Part shown: piece after piece, positions 33,801-42,612 of the stretch
Numbering within the stretch: the first letter of the stretch is position 1
How the letters are laid out: each line of letters opens with the position of its first letter
Position numbers and translations under genes: made by a program
Notes under the pieces: model-generated
What the model was told of the DNA's origin: nothing
Seen by the model: only the letters and a program-made list of their open reading frames with translations
The model's database searches: none
Source: Diplolepis rosae
Lineage: Eukaryota > Arthropoda > Insecta > Hymenoptera > Diplolepididae
Direction of reading: 5' to 3'
Assembly: GCA_030998225.1 (NCBI GenBank)
Contig: JAPYXD010000742.1
Span: 5,084,001-5,148,000, forward strand
Length of the DNA: 64,000 bases

Positions 33801-36800
33801 CTCTTTCTTCCACGTTATATCCTTTTTGACACATACATTATATATACTGTGCAACGAATCATCATTGTAAACACTATCAATATTTTCATCAACATTGTTT
33901 ATTGAATTTCCAATTAGCGGAATCTCGTCACTGTCACTATCTTCATCACAGTCTTCTACTTCTGAAGAGTCTCCTTTGTTACTGAGTAACTTAAATATTT
34001 TTCTTGATCTCAATTTCATCGTATACCGAAATTTTAAAACAGTAGTCTAATATATTGTGACTTTTATATCATAAACTTTAATACAATGAAAACAATATTT
34101 TGGACTATTACGGATGACACTCTTCAACTTGGTGAATTACTTTGACAAACAACGCGAACCGAACTGCAACTAAAAGGCGTCAGGCTTTTGTTCGTGAAAA
34201 TCATTTAATATTGACCTTTTTTTCCTCTATACACTCGAGATTCCCTGTAACGAAAAGCTCGAGCATCGGAAACCTCTCTGTAACAAACGCGAGAGGGATC
34301 CCCTCCATATCCTACTTGTTGCTAAGCGCTGTTATGCGCATTATATAATGCGCGCAGTCTGTCTGTCAGTGAGGCTATGTGAATAATATATTTACATAGT
34401 TAAAACTGTATAAAAAAGATTTCTGTGAGTATTGAAGATGGAATTAACTTATTTGACGGTATGTACTCAAAATACTAAAAATTGTAATTATATAAATTTT
34501 TTATACATATTGTTTAAAAAGGAACAATTTTAGTTATCTACAGTAATGTGTGAAATATCAAAATTTCAAAAAAAAATTATGCAATTTTAATGTTCGATAA
34601 CCGACTTTACTTCAAAATATTGAAAACTCCAGATTGGAAAAATTAAATATAAACTTTTTATTTCAAATGCTGTAAAATTACACTATCAAGTAATTTTTCA
34701 ATAATTGACAAATAATTTTCTCATTAATTTGTGATAAAAGCCATCAAACTCATTGATTACTTTTTCAAATTCGAGCGCGCTTCATTCCGTAGTAGTGGGG
34801 GAAGAAGAGGGGTCGATCGTCTGCTCGTTATAGGAAGGCGTGACGCGCTTGTTACAGAGAGGTTTCCTTACAGGGAATCTCGAGTGTATTAAAAAAAATT
34901 GTCTGCGAAATCAAAACTAAATCACATTACAATGTACATAGAATATTTTTCAGTTTTATAATTTTGAATTTATTAAAATTGATTTAAAAAAAAAATTTCT
35001 TATACTTGAGCACTTTTTTAAGCTCAGAGTATTTTTTTAATGGAATACATAGACATGAATAGAAATTGCATCACTGCAAATGATCAAATAGCTTATAAAC
35101 CATTTTAACCCGCCAAAAAAAATTTCTGAGCCTTTAAAAACTATAACTTTAAAAATGGCTCGTCGAATGGTTTGCCTTGAAAGAGAAAAAGTTTTTTTGG
35201 AATGGTATCCATGATTTGCCTGAACGATGGGCAAAATGTGTAGAATCCAATGGTCAATACTTTGAATAAAAAATTTTTGAGATTCCCTTGAGAATTAAGT
35301 GTTTTTTTTTGTTAGAAAAACCGGCAAACTTCAACTAACACCACTGGTATATCTCTATATAATGCTGAGCGCTGCGATGCTCCGACAGTTCACCTTCTGT
35401 ACATTGGGTCGCTAAGACATATCTGACACCAATAAAAAGTACTGATTGACTAACTGGTCTATCAACTCACACAAAAGGCTCTAGGAGTTTTTTCTACATA
35501 TAATAATTGGTAATCCCGCCATGATCAGGTTCTCGAAAAAAGAAATCCGTGTACTCCAAAGAATGTCAAATAGTGCTGATACATTGGAACACTGAACTCA
35601 ACGGACCAGTGAGAATAAACGAATTTTACGGAATTTACTAGAAGGACTCTGGATCATGTCGGCAAGTATTTATTAAATCTGGCAAGAAATCGAACTATAA
35701 ATAAGACTAATGAAACCAACACCCCTCGCCCAAGCCCAGAGTCAAGCAATAGAAACGTAAATGTGGCTCAAAGAATCCCAACCATCTAGAACACCAATAA
35801 TACAAAAAAAATCAACGCGTTTCCAACTTCTTCCAACGCCTATACCAAGATAATATGCTCTAAGTTTCATTTTTCTTAGAAATAGGTTTACATGAATTGA
35901 AAATGCTGGTGAGGTAGGAACCTAGTCACGTGATTCGGTTGGTCCATGATCTTCAATATATTTCAATACGTTGCAAGGCGTGAGACCTCCCCCCTCAGTT
36001 CGAGCGTGGGAGGAAAACATTCGCAATCAGATTTTCGGAAAAAAGTACATTGGTTAATATTTCTAAAAGTTACATTGATTCCCTAATTTTGATATCATGA
36101 CAATACCTAAATAACAATATTAAATATGAATGTTGGTGTTGTTGACATTGTTGTTTCACAATTTGTATTTTTGCTTTCAACTAGTCGTTACGTATTGATA
36201 TTACCATACTTTGTTGGACATGATGAATGTAATACTAAAATTTTTCATTATTAATTTTTACATAATTTTTTTTGTAATTTTGTAATAATTAAGACGTTTT
36301 TGAATATTATTATTTTATTGTCGTAGTATAAGATTTTGAAAATATATCTTATGTTAAGCTTGTATAATATTTTGTGTAAAATTTAATTGTAAAATATTAT
36401 GAACTGGTTACAATGGTTGGAGATTATTTTCATATTTTTTATTTCTTAGAGAATTATTTTGAAAATGTTTGTGTGTGTGTGTGTGGCGAAGGTATGCTAT
36501 GAGAGATCCTCTAAAAACGTGTACCTTGTAAGAAGCATCTTTAAGATTTTTGTCTCCTAAATATAATATGATTCCGTAGAAAAATGAACAAAGTTATTTT
36601 ATGTTTTGAAATTTTGTTTAAATACTATGTAAAATAGACTATAATTATGACAAATAATTATAAGTTACCGGGATTTTGTTTTTGTTTATCGGAAGGTTAT
36701 AATTTTATGCAAGTGTTTCAAAGAATCATTGGAAAAGTATTTATTTTGTAATAAATTTGTTTTAATTGCAGTGGGACACATTTTAACTGGAGTTAATGGT

Positions 36801-37250
36801 CAGCCAGTAACGGGTTGCGATCTTCCAAGTGGTGTTAATGTCTTTCAAATACTGGAGAAACAAGAAAACTATCCAATTACTTTAAGATTTAACAGAGCTA
36901 AGATGACGACAAATGAGAAAATATTTCTGGCTTCAATGTTTTACCCTCTTTTTGCTATTGCCAGTCAACTTAGTCCAGAACCCCGCTGTTCCGGGATTGA
37001 AGTTCTTGAAGCAGATACGTTTCGATTATACTGTTATCAAACCTTGACAGGCGTAAAGTTTATAATCATAGCTGAACCCTCACAATCTGGAGTAGATATT
37101 TTAACAAAACGCTTGTATGAATTATATGCTGATTTTGCATTAAAAAATCCATTTTACTCACTAGAAATGCCAATTCGTTGTGAACTGTTCGAATCAAATT
37201 TACAAACACTATTAGAATTAGTAGAAAAATCAGGTGCAAGTAACGTTTGA
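21711..37250 (+). CDS. TRAPPC4: TRAPP complex subunit 4 (synbindin), two coding exons
   Basis: Coding sequence is join(21711..21885, 36772..37250), 217 residues, close to the 219 of the human protein. TRAPPC4 is a core subunit of the TRAPP complexes, which act as exchange factors for Rab1/Rab11-type GTPases in ER-Golgi and Golgi traffic. It belongs to the sybindin/Bet5 group with a longin-like fold. Visible family blocks are [18 protein letters not shown] at the N-terminus, [11 protein letters not shown] at the end of exon 1, [17 protein letters not shown] at the start of exon 2, then [32 protein letters not shown] and [19 protein letters not shown] near the C-terminus. The splice restores AAT-GTG (Asn-Val) in frame. 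The start codon is the first Met and matches the family start. The intron is unusually long because of transposons. Confidence 0.95.
23088..23380. repeat. Degenerate minisatellite, about 40-bp unit
   Basis: Variants of CTTGCCTTCATTGGCT and (A/T)GATC(A/G)T(G/T) recur about every 35-45 bp (for example near 23210, 23241, 23266, 23313, 23341). This is an old tandem array with strong drift. Confidence 0.55.
23381..23660. repeat. Tandem repeat, about 125-bp unit, 2.2 copies
   Basis: Units start at 23381, 23505 and 23631 with TCAACTTGAGCC, TCAGCTTGACCC and TAACTTGACTCA. Each is followed by a GTxxTx(T/A)GTA(C/A)AxG(C/T)T segment. Spacing is 124 and 126 bp. It is directly adjacent to the 40-bp array. 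Confidence 0.6.
24060..24770. repeat. Tandem array of four units, about 150 bp each
   Basis: A conserved core like ATATGTGAGATACGAAAAAAACG appears near 24190, 24343, 24498 and 24644 (spacing 153, 155, 146). A TCTACAAATT-like segment and a downstream stretch ending CGATTTTTT also repeat in each unit. Divergence between units is considerable. Confidence 0.7.
24795..25162. repeat. Cluster of GAGCGCGAAGCGCGA palindromes
   Basis: At least six variants: near 24799, 25003, 25029, 25060, 25084 (GCGCGCCCTAAGCGCGC) and 25115 (GCGCGCGAAGCGCGCG), plus CCCGCGAAGCGG at 25147. Each can fold into a short hairpin with a GAA(G) loop. GC content is far above the surrounding intron. Confidence 0.75.
25247..25447. 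mobile_element. Palindromic element with tRNA-like centre
   Basis: Two arms of about 75 bp (25247-25321 and 25374-25447) are inverted copies that include GAACGGCAAATGAGATGT and its complement. The centre, 25311-25382, has a 7-bp acceptor-like stem (TGTGCCA/TGGTACA), a D-arm-like stem and GGTTCGATTCC, a B-box-type T arm. The anticodon arm does not fold convincingly. No duplicated target was found. It looks like a small transposon or SINE-related palindrome rather than a working tRNA gene. Confidence 0.5.
25656..25700. repeat. Short hairpin, 20-bp arms
   Basis: ATCAAACAAAAATTACTGTA at 25656-25675 and TACAGTAATTTTGGTTTGAT at 25681-25700 are inverted copies with one mismatch and a 5-base loop. 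Confidence 0.7.
26066..26787. repeat. Inverted duplication, unit 2 (pairs with 14000-14717)
   Basis: Near-identical reverse complement of the block left of TRAPPC4. It spans a gypsy RT piece and the 3' part of the full-length mariner. Divergence begins at ACCACTTTAG (about 26787) and before TTCATATACAATACACA (about 26069). Confidence 0.85.
26279..26456 (-). pseudogene. Ty3/gypsy RT fragment (LDD box)
   Basis: Minus-strand counterpart of 14338-14510, with the same [20 protein letters not shown] and [16 protein letters not shown]. It ends next to the TA at the mariner insertion site. Confidence 0.75.
26471..27725 (-). mobile_element. Mariner, full length with both TIRs, dead transposase
   Basis: A 1,255-bp element with TIRs of about 30 bp (left CCAGGGGTGTTAGTTGAAG, right its near complement ending CAACTAACACCCCCGG) and TA on each side (26469-26470, 27726-27727). 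It is the parent type for the truncated pieces at 14001-14312 and 35188-35347. Confidence 0.9.
26548..27553 (-). pseudogene. Mariner transposase pseudogene
   Basis: From the ATG at 27553-27551 ([17 protein letters not shown]) to the stop at 26548. The N-terminal HTH, the [14 protein letters not shown] linker and the DD34D triad are all recognisable: GDEKW, HDNAPSH, and 34 residues later PSDYH. Three premature stops are seen (after RTCET, after LNVT, after KRPE), the first at a usual Trp position, and the coding length is not a multiple of three. It cannot make an active transposase but would be a substrate if a related source exists. Confidence 0.85.
27728..28080. other. No gene assigned; weak gag-like minus-strand text
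   Basis: On the minus strand, 27900-27760 reads [20 protein letters not shown] and LPSILDVV without stops. This could be a retroelement remnant flanking the mariner insertion. I cannot name the domain. Confidence 0.25.
28080..28700. repeat. Degenerate tandem array, units of 130-165 bp
   Basis: GGGGGTAAAAATCACCCCC at 28107, GGGGGTAAACCACCCC at 28264, GGGGTAACCACAC at 28428 and GGGGGTAAACTACCAC at 28556 mark four units. Most are followed by a GATAATAAAATAAA-like segment. The first core is itself a hairpin. Confidence 0.6.
28725..28990 (-). pseudogene. Possible piggyBac-type C-terminal Cys-rich fragment
   Basis: An 82-codon minus-strand frame ending [18 protein letters not shown]. This spacing of Cys and His resembles the Cys-rich tail of piggyBac transposases. 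The first half shows no catalytic motif. It is 4 kb from the piggyBac relic at 32.8-34.0 kb in the same orientation and may or may not come from the same copy. Confidence 0.45.
29481..30433. mobile_element. Non-autonomous element with about 40-bp TIRs
   Basis: TTTTATGTGACTTCGGCGCATT (29483 onward) and the complement of 30393-30432 match at most of 40 positions. A second nested inverted pair carries CCACGCACGAAAAA (about 29795 and 30285). No coding capacity is seen. The adjoining segment 29330-29430 is GC-richer with recurring GAGGCG and AGCCGAG-like strings. Confidence 0.5.
30434..31289. other. No gene recognised
   Basis: AT-rich intron sequence without recognisable protein or repeat structure. 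Confidence 0.4.
31290..32236 (-). pseudogene. Polinton/Maverick DNA polymerase B fragment
   Basis: The minus strand reads a protein-primed family-B polymerase of Polinton type. The sequence runs [33 protein letters not shown] (exonuclease motif YADIE with Glu changed to Lys), and then [19 protein letters not shown]. Next come [13 protein letters not shown] (the NLSxYD block) and, after several stops, [20 protein letters not shown]. Only the 121-codon part 32266-31901 is open. The polymerase domain proper, integrase, protease and capsid genes were not found. Polintons are virus-related large transposons; this is an old broken piece. Confidence 0.8.
32237..32812 (-). mobile_element. R1-clade LINE, copy 2 (3' end only)
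   Basis: Minus strand: [20 protein letters not shown], then the finger [20 protein letters not shown] and the end of ORF2 ([20 protein letters not shown]), followed by the family 3' UTR (CCGCGGGTGGTG-like text on the minus strand). A typical 5'-truncated insertion, inserted next to the Polinton remnant. Confidence 0.8.
32838..34019 (-). pseudogene. piggyBac-type transposase pseudogene
   Basis: Three successive minus-strand frames. 34019-33519 is the acidic N-terminus and first domain ([20 protein letters not shown]). 33522-33247 holds the block [20 protein letters not shown] with the first catalytic Asp. 33275-32838 gives [20 protein letters not shown] and then [11 protein letters not shown]. 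Frameshifts separate them, and the middle of the catalytic domain with the other two Asp residues is deleted or unreadable. TTAA-flanked ends were not located. Confidence 0.85.
34232..34886. mobile_element. MITE-like element, 655 bp
   Basis: Terminal inverted repeats share CACTCGAGATTCCCTGTAA and GGAAACCTCTCTGTAACAA. In the left arm about 17 extra bases separate the two blocks. TA flanks both ends (34230-34231, 34887-34888). The inside carries no protein. The TA duplication suggests a Tc1/mariner-related source, but this is not certain. Confidence 0.65.
35188..35347 (+). mobile_element. Mariner 3' end fragment
   Basis: Plus-strand remnant matching the last 160 bp of the 26471-27725 family: GGAATGGTATCCATGATTTG, the stop region, and the TIR ending AACTAACACCACTGG before TA at 35348. 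Confidence 0.8.
35350..36771. other. Intron end, no TE protein recognised
   Basis: AT-rich sequence with a short (TG)n run at about 36469-36486. Nothing else is supported before the TRAPPC4 acceptor. Confidence 0.4.
36772..37250 (+). other. TRAPPC4: TRAPPC4 coding exon 2 (159 codons plus stop)
   Basis: Begins after the acceptor AG at 36770-36771 with TGGGACACATT, completing the split Val codon, and ends at the TGA 37248-37250. The frame is uninterrupted and well conserved throughout, unlike all neighbouring TE frames. Confidence 0.93.
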
Positions 37251-37309
37251 AATCAAATATTTTTACATTCAGTTAATTGTATTATGATCTCAAAAATATC
37301 TGCAAAGTA

Positions 37310-37335
37310 AATAAAGTCACATAATCAGAAATAAA
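37310..37335 (+). terminator. TRAPPC4 polyadenylation signals
   Basis: Two AATAAA hexamers, at 37310-37315 and 37330-37335, lie 60-85 bases after the stop codon. They probably end the transcript a short way downstream. Confidence 0.65.
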
Positions 37336-37740
37336 AGTTTGCTATACCCTATTTGTTTTTAATATTTATTTGCATAATTAGGCCCATTTTAAGTTAAGGC
37401 ATTCTTGAAATTTCTGATTTTGTTTTTCAGTGATTAGGGAGATTGATACACCTTGGTATTTCCACCTGGATAACACAGTGTATATTGGCTTTGTTTGGCG
37501 TGAATTTTGAAACAGAATATAGTTCGATATTCATCTGATCTACCGTAAATTTTTCTCAAAAATTGATCACGCTACATTGAAAGAACCCTTCATATTTTTT
37601 TCTGGATCACATGGTGTAGATGGGTTTTATTTGGCAATTATTTTGTAAAGCCCTGCTAAAAAGTATAGAGAACTTATGAAATTTATTTTCAAATGGAACA
37701 ATCTTAAATTATTGAAATTTGTAAAACTTTTTAGAATCTC
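37336..37740. other. Spacer after TRAPPC4
   Basis: No feature recognised between the poly(A) signals and the next mariner. Confidence 0.4.
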
Positions 37741-37763
37741 GAGAAAACTCAATCAGTTGGGAT

Positions 37764-38604
37764 TGTTGAATTCAAACGAGGTAGTAAAAACACAAATGAT
37801 GCTGAACGATCATCGAAAAAATTCATGACATCTTATTAGATGATCCAGGAGTGGAAGTGCGTGAGTTAGCTGAGGCCGCAGGCATATTAATTGGGTTAGT
37901 GGGTAAAGTTTTGTATAAGGATTTGGGCATAAGAAAGCTAACCGCAAAATATGTGCTACGTTTACTAACAATCGTTCAAAAACGCCAACGAGTTTGTGAT
38001 TCAAAAAGTTTTTTGCACCGATTGGTACCCATTGATGAAACATGAATTCACTACTGCACAATAGATTCGAAACAGCAAGCTCCACAGCGGGTGGGATCCA
38101 GTGGAACTGCACCAAAGCGATCAAAGCACAACAATCGGCTGGAAAGGTTATGGCTTCTTTTCTTGGCATTCTAGTGACATATTGTTCAATGACTATTTGG
38201 AAAAAACCGATCAACAGCGACTATCACTGTGCATTATTGGACCTATCGAAAGAAGAAATCACAAGAAAACGACCTCATTTGTTGAAGAAAAGATGCATCA
38301 TTTTGCAAGACAACACACCAGCTCACAAATCGATAAGCACGTGGCAACAATTAATTAATTGCGCTTTGAATTGCCTCCCTAGCCCCCTTATTTTCTATAT
38401 CTGGCCACCAGCGACTATTTCTTGTTCCCAACCTTGAAGATATGGCTCCAGGGACAGAGATATTTATCAAATAAAGAGGTGAAATGTGAAACTGATAACT
38501 ATTTTGGAGGCCTTGAAAAATCGCATTACAAGAGAGGTAACGAAGTGTTAAAAGCTCGTTGGACTAAGTGTATCGAACTTAAAGGAGAATATATTGAAGA
38601 ATAA
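37764..38604 (+). pseudogene. Mariner transposase, decayed
   Basis: Plus-strand text in shifting frames: GIVEFKRGSKNTND, then a linker, then KKRCIILQDNTPAHKS (second Asp), then SDYFLFPTLKIWLQGQRYLS (third Asp), and a C-terminus ARWTKCIELKGEYIEE with stop at 38602-38604. The first catalytic Asp region is not preserved in frame. Multiple stops and shifts. It differs from the 26.5-kb mariner family. Confidence 0.75.
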
Positions 38605-38734
38605 ATACGATTTTTGCCAAAAAGTTGTTCTTTTGCAATCCTACCAGCCAGCAATGAAATGAAATGTGGAACGCGTGGAATCAGTAAAAGGTGGTAAAAA
38701 TACTTTTGAAACGCAACTTTTTGATTTTTTTCTT

Positions 38735-40490
38735 GCAAAACTGCCTTGAACTTCACGCACCCATTTAGCGAACCGAGGCGCCACACTAGCTAAGAGAGCA
38801 TAAAAATTCCCCTCTTTACCGGCGCGGCAGCCAGGTCTACCCGGGACGAGTGAGCGCAAGTGCAGGCCATTGAGATCGTTTGTCCTGACCACTATTGTGA
38901 TGAATGACTCGATATGCTTCCAGATATCCTTAGACTGGAGCATGAGAAGAACTATCGTCTCAGAATAGAGCCAAGCACTTACCGCCCGACCAATGGCCTC
39001 CCTTGACAAGCCCAACCTGGCGCAGATGAAGAGTGAGTGCTCCGCGTCGTCAACAGGGGAACCACAGTAGCGACACAACTTGTCGTCTATTCTTAAAGTG
39101 CTTCAGGTACGCATTAAAACATCCATGTCCCGAAAGCGCTTGGGCCAGGTAAAAGCCGACTTCATCGTCCTTTTTATTCAGCCAATTGGGGCGAGCTCCG
39201 GAATCAGACGGTATGTCCATTTCCCGGCTTACTCACCATGCCATCTCGTCCGCCATCTCTCGACAACTTTGTGTCTTCCTTCCTTACGGATGGTTTCCTT
39301 CGCGCGAGCCATTTCCTGTTGATTGGTCGTACAGTCAAGTTCCTTGCGGAGCTGAAAGGTCTCCTACCTTTTCTTTGCCAAGAAGTCTATTGGTGGGACG
39401 CTCACCAGGACCAACGCATCATTCGTCGGAACGCTTCAATATGCTGAGACCATTTTCAGCGCTATAGTTCTCTGTGCCAAAGACAGCCTTTTCTGGTTAG
39501 CATGGTTGTTAAGGACACTTTCACAGACTGGAGATGCATAAAGCAGCTTCGAGTGTACGACGCTCGCCACCAGTCTTCTCTTGGCTTCCCTGGGTCTACC
39601 AATGTTGGGCATGAGCCGAGCTAAGTTAACTCCACATCGGATGGCTATGGCATTCGTGATCTGCAATTGTTCGCCAAAGCTAAGCCTCCGATCTAACTTT
39701 TCCTTCTACTTGATAATCTTCTCCTACACGACTTCGTGTTCTCTTCGTGGTACTGAAAGCATCTGCTGTCTGTGACCAGCAAAGCCTTGGTCGTTTCAGT
39801 GGCCATTTTCGCTGAGTGGTTCCGGGTTCCAGGAGGAGCTCTTTCCTTTGCCGCGCCTTCCTATGTTCACTGGGTGATTCCGTTCTGGTGTACCGAGCTC
39901 AGGGCACCGGTGGTGCACCTCGACGTCGCACCAGTCGCCTATCCTTAAGGCGAAACGCGGCTAGGCAATCGTAAGGTAAATAATAGACGCCCTAGCCCTT
40001 CGTCTGAATGTCATTTTCCAACCTCAATTCAGCACAGTCAGATCGTTTCTTATCTAGGCGGGCGTCTCATCAAGGTCCCTAATTACGAGGGACCTTTTCG
40101 AGACCAGGGATTCAACTGTTGTTCTACCCTGACCGCCTGGTCGAGTGCCGTCTGGAAGGCCGAGACGTCGCCCCTTTTTTTGACGACCAGAAGAGTTCCT
40201 CCCTCCTGGTCCCCCAGATAGGAATGATCTCTAGTCCTATATCCCGTGGATTGAATCTCGCCTTTATTTCCCTCAAGATGTCAGTGTAGGACTGGCGTCT
40301 TTTCCTTCTTCCTCTCTTGTGCTTCCTACACCAGTACCTCCTCTTTTTATTTCTTCTTCTGAACTTAGTCTGCAGAGAATCCCCATTATCTTGGTGATGA
40401 GGTGAGATTCCAGTTTTTTTGAATATGGTATTAAGCAATCCGTTGAAAACCTCGGTAGCCCTCCAAACACTAACTTTCACCGGACAATAT
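38735..40490 (-). mobile_element. R1-clade LINE, copy 3, internally deleted
   Basis: Minus strand, in LINE order: gag remnant (40480-40124) with YTDILREIKARFNPRDIGLEI, matching 57.0 kb; a scrap of endonuclease near 39990-39900; the RT C-terminus (39666-39436, GRPREAKRRLVASVVHSKLL); and the terminal finger (39078 onward, CRYCGSPVDDAEHSLFICAR). Most of the endonuclease and RT is missing. The 3' limit is approximate. Confidence 0.8.
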
Positions 40491-41978
40491 TTTCTGCGGG
40501 ATGATTTTGAGTTACTTACCCAAGTTTCTTATTTTTACATCCTGACCTTATAGGAGCTGCAAGATGTACTCTATTTCCAGCCATTAAGCTTTTGTTATTC
40601 ATTTCATCCTTCTTATGTGTGTTAAGATATTCTTTATATCACCTTAAAATCATTTTATGTTTTGAAAATATAACTCGGATTTTATTTTCTGAACCAACCA
40701 TCTATCTAAAAGTATCTGGCCCGAGCAACGATTAGCTACATCAGCGGTCTTTTCAAGACTCTCGAGTTGCAGTCGCGTCGAGGTGACACGCGACATTTTA
40801 AAATAATTTTATATTTCATGAAATATGTAATATCTTAATCAAAGTGCAATATATCTTGCAGGAATTTTAATTATTAGAAATAAATAAAATCGATCACCTT
40901 GGAACGCTAGTATTGCCAGGTTGTCTTTTGGACAAAATTAATTTGTTATGTATAGTGTGTGACAGGAAATTCAAAATATTGTCAAATACAAAAATAGTTT
41001 CAAATTTGAATTTATTGATGATCACTAAACCCGTATTGCCGACGTCGTGATTATATATCGATACGTCTTGAGTTACAGGCATGCGCTTTGACCTTTTTCA
41101 CCGAGGTCTACGAGGATACAGGGAAGTTCCTTACTCTTTGTCTACTGGTTATGATTGTATCTAAGTCTTATTAACTTATCATAGATTAATAATTGAAGCA
41201 TAGAAGTTAAAAAGTTTATAAGCAACAATTTTGAAATTTTACAGGAGCGCAAAAAACGTTCGCATTTTGGTTTTTATCATTATAAATTTGAATCGAGGCA
41301 TAAAATAATTAGTAATCGAACATGTTCGTGCTGTCTTAAAGTTTTAGACATGTTCGTGTTGTTATAAAGATACACGCGATTAAGTTATTTCCAATGATAA
41401 CCGCACAGATGTTGGCAATTTAAAACTTGATATTACCAAGCGGCGATCGATTATTTCGCTACTATGTGTTTGATCGTGATTCTAGGTGTGTGGGTAACAC
41501 AGCCACATAAAAAAAAAGTCTCGTGATCTGGGGATGCCACATATGCTTTCCTATGGATTTTGACGCGCTGAATCCGAATCCGATGTCAGAATTTGTCCTC
41601 CAGGTCTGCGCTTCAACCTAACCTCAAAAAACGTGAAAAAATTAGTATTTCCTGTTCTGGGGATGAAGCATATCGATTCTTAAGTTTTTCGATGCATTGA
41701 ATGTAAATAAGCTCTCAGAATCGATCGCACACGTTGTTCTTTTGACTCTAACCTCGAAAAAACGCAATGAAATGGTAGTAAATTGTGATATACTGCCTTG
41801 CAGGCTAGTTTTTTTTTGAGTCTATATCAGCGGAGTAACATTCTTACAGTTGAAGTAAACTAACTTTAACACACCTAAACTAACCTTAAATCACCTAATC
41901 TAATCTATACTGGCCTTATATAATCCTTATCTCAGTTGACGACATGTCAAAAAAATTGATTGAATGTCTTCAGTCTGA
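40491..41978. other. No gene recognised; 129-bp tandem pair
   Basis: Mostly AT-rich spacer. A palindromic GTCGCG...CGCGAC pair sits at 40772-40794. From 41528 a unit starting CTGGGGATG repeats at 41657; each unit ends CTAACCTC(A/G)AAAAA(C)G. No protein is supported. Confidence 0.45.
41528..41790. repeat. Tandem repeat, 129-bp unit, two copies
   Basis: CTGGGGATG(CC/AAGC)ACATAT-type starts at 41528 and 41657 and similar ends with CTAACCTC plus an A-run. Middle parts also align (TTTTGACGCGCTGAA against TTTTCGATGCATTGAA). Confidence 0.6.
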
Positions 41979-42290
41979 TTACTTTCCACTATATCGTGTC
42001 CTTTTCTCTTCGAAGGATCGATGCAAAGGGTTTCGCCTTCGTTTTTTCCCCTTTAAAACAGTTTCTCTTTTCAGCATCCAAAAAAAGTCAGCCATCACGA
42101 CTTCATCCCATCTACCCTGATATCGTTGTTCCATGACTTTTATATCTAGATGGAACCGTTCGCCTTGTTCTTCACTGTAGTCGCCAACATTGTCGGGAAA
42201 CCTATCCAAATGTGAATCGAGGAAATGTAATTTTAAATTCATTAAACACTCCAATTTCTTGAAATTCATTTCCATCTTATTTACAATTTT
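41979..42290 (-). pseudogene. TE-associated ORF of unknown function
   Basis: Minus strand: MNLKLHFLDSHLDRFPDNVG, GERFHLDIKVMEQRYQGRWD, ADFFWMLKRE and a basic Arg/Lys-rich end. I recognise this block as one that recurs in arthropod hypothetical proteins, probably transposon-encoded, but cannot name the family. It is fused in frame behind a Penelope-type stretch (42291-42600), so a junction lies near 42290. Confidence 0.45.
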
Positions 42291-42612
42291 TTTGTGGAAC
42301 ACTGTAATTTGGTCCCAGAGAGACGATATCAACAACATCCGACGGTATTTGTAAATCAGATAAATTTCTAAACCAACTGTCTTTATTCGTTTTCCTGCAG
42401 CGATATTTACTTGTTGATAATGAATCAAATTTCTTTTGATGTTTCTCGTTACATTTTTTTAGTATGGAGTTAAATTTAGAATTAGAAAGATAAAAAAACT
42501 TATTAACGGTATTACCATCTAATTTGGAATGGAGAATTTGTTTCTTAATACGTTCGAGTGATTTTTTAATAAATTCAATATGGATGTGAATGTTTTGACA
42601 TGCAGGTTCTAC
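42291..42612 (-). pseudogene. Penelope-like N-terminal region, second half
   Basis: Minus strand: QNIHIHIEFIKKSLERIKKQ, then NSILKKCNEKHQKKFDSL and IPSDVVDIVSLG, the pre-RT region of Penelope-like elements (the SLGP block). It is the continuation of 43724-43970, from which it is separated by the LTR-like insertion. Confidence 0.6.

Larger units (their letters stand above)
21886..36771 (+). other. TRAPPC4: TRAPPC4 intron 1, 14,886 bp, transposon-filled
   Basis: A GT-AG intron with donor GTAAGT and acceptor TTTAATTGCAG preceded by T-rich sequence. It contains mariner, gypsy, Polinton, R1, piggyBac and MITE-like insertions listed separately. 21996-23087 holds nothing else that I recognise. Confidence 0.9.

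Noticed and set aside
36469..36486. (TG)n run as a notable regulatory feature
   Set aside because: Short simple repeat of common type.
36729..36771. An upstream Met start for the second TRAPPC4 frame
   Set aside because: The first residues are intron sequence including the acceptor; similarity starts at VGH after the splice.
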